Shown here in pieces: positions 62,655 to 64,000 of a stretch of 64,000 nt of DNA (positions within the stretch are counted from its first letter, which is position 1; the number at the start of each line of letters is the position of its first letter). Position numbers and translations under genes: made by a program. Under the pieces are notes generated by a model. The model was given only the letters and a program-made list of their open reading frames with translations. It was not told where the DNA came from and searched no databases. The DNA is from Siphlonurus alternatus (Eukaryota > Arthropoda > Insecta > Ephemeroptera > Siphlonuridae), in the NCBI GenBank assembly GCA_949825025.1, contig OX463781.1, positions 43,765,469 through 43,829,468 of the forward strand, given 5' to 3'.

Positions 62655-63933
62655 CAAAATACTTAGGTTAATATAATAGTAGGTAGGTGAAAATATTAGT
62701 AAAATAAAATTGAGACCATTGAATTTGGGCAGCATCTATAAGAACAACTAGAAGTTTATACAAAATGGTGTCTTCTCATCTGCTCACGTTTGCACTAAAC
62801 TAACAGTAAGCCAGGTATTGTAATTTTGTCTCCGCAATAATAAAACCTTGTCCTTAGAGGTCATCGCCCTTGCGAGGTTATGGTAATCTGCTGTCTAGAG
62901 GCTGAATAAGTTGGCCAACTCCACAGCGAATAATCTAGCCAAGCAGAAACTTCTTAATTATACACTTTGAATTATCCTAAATGTCACTTCAATATGAATT
63001 TACTTGGAGCTTCATATGACTGAAAATTGAAGACTTAATAGTTTTGTAGAGGTAAGAAGATCTGCACCTGGTCTCGCCATTCTTCTATTGGTTGTACGCT
63101 CACAACGCCTACAAAGGAAACCAGTGTATTAACATTTGACCATACTCTAAGTGTATTAAATCAATATTTACATATTATTGTTTTGTACCATACAACCGTA
63201 TCATCAACCCTAATCAAGAACCTTGAAGAGACAGGTTCACATTAGCATATTGATTAAAATTATTATTAAAATATTGAAATATTTTGGCAAACATCCAATT
63301 AACTTTGTAATTTATAGTAGTTTATAATTAAATATAGAAATAAATAATAAAGAAGGATAGTACTATAGATCCGTATATTGAAATAACTGCAAAAAATGTG
63401 AAAATTAAATTTTTATTGATTGCAGCATGATATTATATTAAATAATATACAGGAAAAAAATCAGTAGAATTTATTTTTATATTTAAATACTTTTAAATCT
63501 TACACTATTTCTTAAAAATAGAAATAGTTTATGAGTTAATATAATTAATTAAAAGAAATCATTTTAATTAATATACACTCTTTCATTTGCTCTGTTTTCT
63601 CTCTTTCAATTTATATATATTTCCTCATTTCTTGCTACTTTAAAAACATCAAGTATGTGCTTTTCATTCCTTTTTCTATGTATATTATTTACTCTTCGTT
63701 CTGTTTTTTTTTCTCGTTCTATGCCACACTGTGATTCCTAGGAGGCTCATTTCATGAAAAAAGATAGCTGAGTAAAAAGTCCATAGCATTGCCACGAAGC
63801 GCATCTCACGGCTTGTAATGTGGTGAGAATATTGCTATGTGAGGCAAGCACAGAGGAACTAAAACTAGAGAAAAAAAAAAAAAATGAAGTGAAATTTTAG
63901 AGCACAGAATATATGAAAGAGAGTTACAACAGT
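62655..63933. other. non-coding stretch with mixed blocks
   Basis: 62820-63120 and 63720-63860 are more balanced and have neither frame nor element ends. The rest is A+T-rich. Confidence 0.4.
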
Positions 63934-63934
63934 C

Positions 63935-64000
<66 letters not shown>
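63934..64000. repeat. (GA)n microsatellite running off the window end
   Basis: About 32 GA units with one AAAG interruption. The true length is unknown because the window ends inside it. Confidence 0.95.

Overview
This 64 kb window is A+T-rich nuclear DNA (about 70-75% A+T by eye) from an animal, most likely an arthropod and probably an insect. The support is long dinucleotide microsatellites, many miniature inverted-repeat transposons (MITEs), non-LTR retrotransposon remnants, and a tRNA-derived SINE whose core resembles a repeat I remember from hemimetabolous insects. The species cannot be named from sequence alone. I find no intact protein-coding gene. The only recognisable protein homology is the broken reverse transcriptase of two non-LTR retrotransposon copies. 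Most open frames over 60 codons run through microsatellites, repeats or A+T-rich noise. The window is best read as intergenic or deep intronic DNA.

Layout. 0-8 kb: A+T-rich DNA, (TA)n and (TC)n arrays, a MITE-B inserted into a MITE-A, a second MITE-A, and one isolated candidate exon near 4.4 kb. 8-21 kb: the densest mobile-element zone, with MITE families C, P, E, F, G, H, R, D, S, J and I. It includes a MITE-C split by a retroelement-like insert and a minus-strand LINE remnant (16.3-17.6 kb) with GVPQG and FADD reverse-transcriptase motifs. 21-30 kb: mostly single-copy DNA with G+C-richer blocks clustered at 24-26.4 kb, plus two more MITE-H copies. 30-35 kb: a plus-strand 5'-truncated LINE with a poly(A) tail, a minus-strand SINE, and a 200-base assembly gap. 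35-44 kb: a hAT-like element cut by the gap, more MITE-A and MITE-B copies, a LINE 3' fragment, and a tRNA-like SINE head split by a tandem MITE dimer. 44-54 kb: long palindromic MITE-K, MITE-L, MITE-P, and a second hAT-like element carrying both a MITE-B and a dispersed palindromic repeat (Q). 54-64 kb: MITE-O, S, M and N, a SINE fragment, a fourth MITE-B, and (TC)n/(GA)n arrays reaching the window end.

The most interesting pattern is the 8-base CRE/ATF palindrome TGACGTCA. I count 16 copies, where well under one is expected at this composition. Twelve of them lie inside inverted-repeat or dispersed elements that otherwise look unrelated (F, G, P, B, M, Q). MITE letters are local names made for this annotation, not database families. 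Element ends are read by eye and may be off by several bases.
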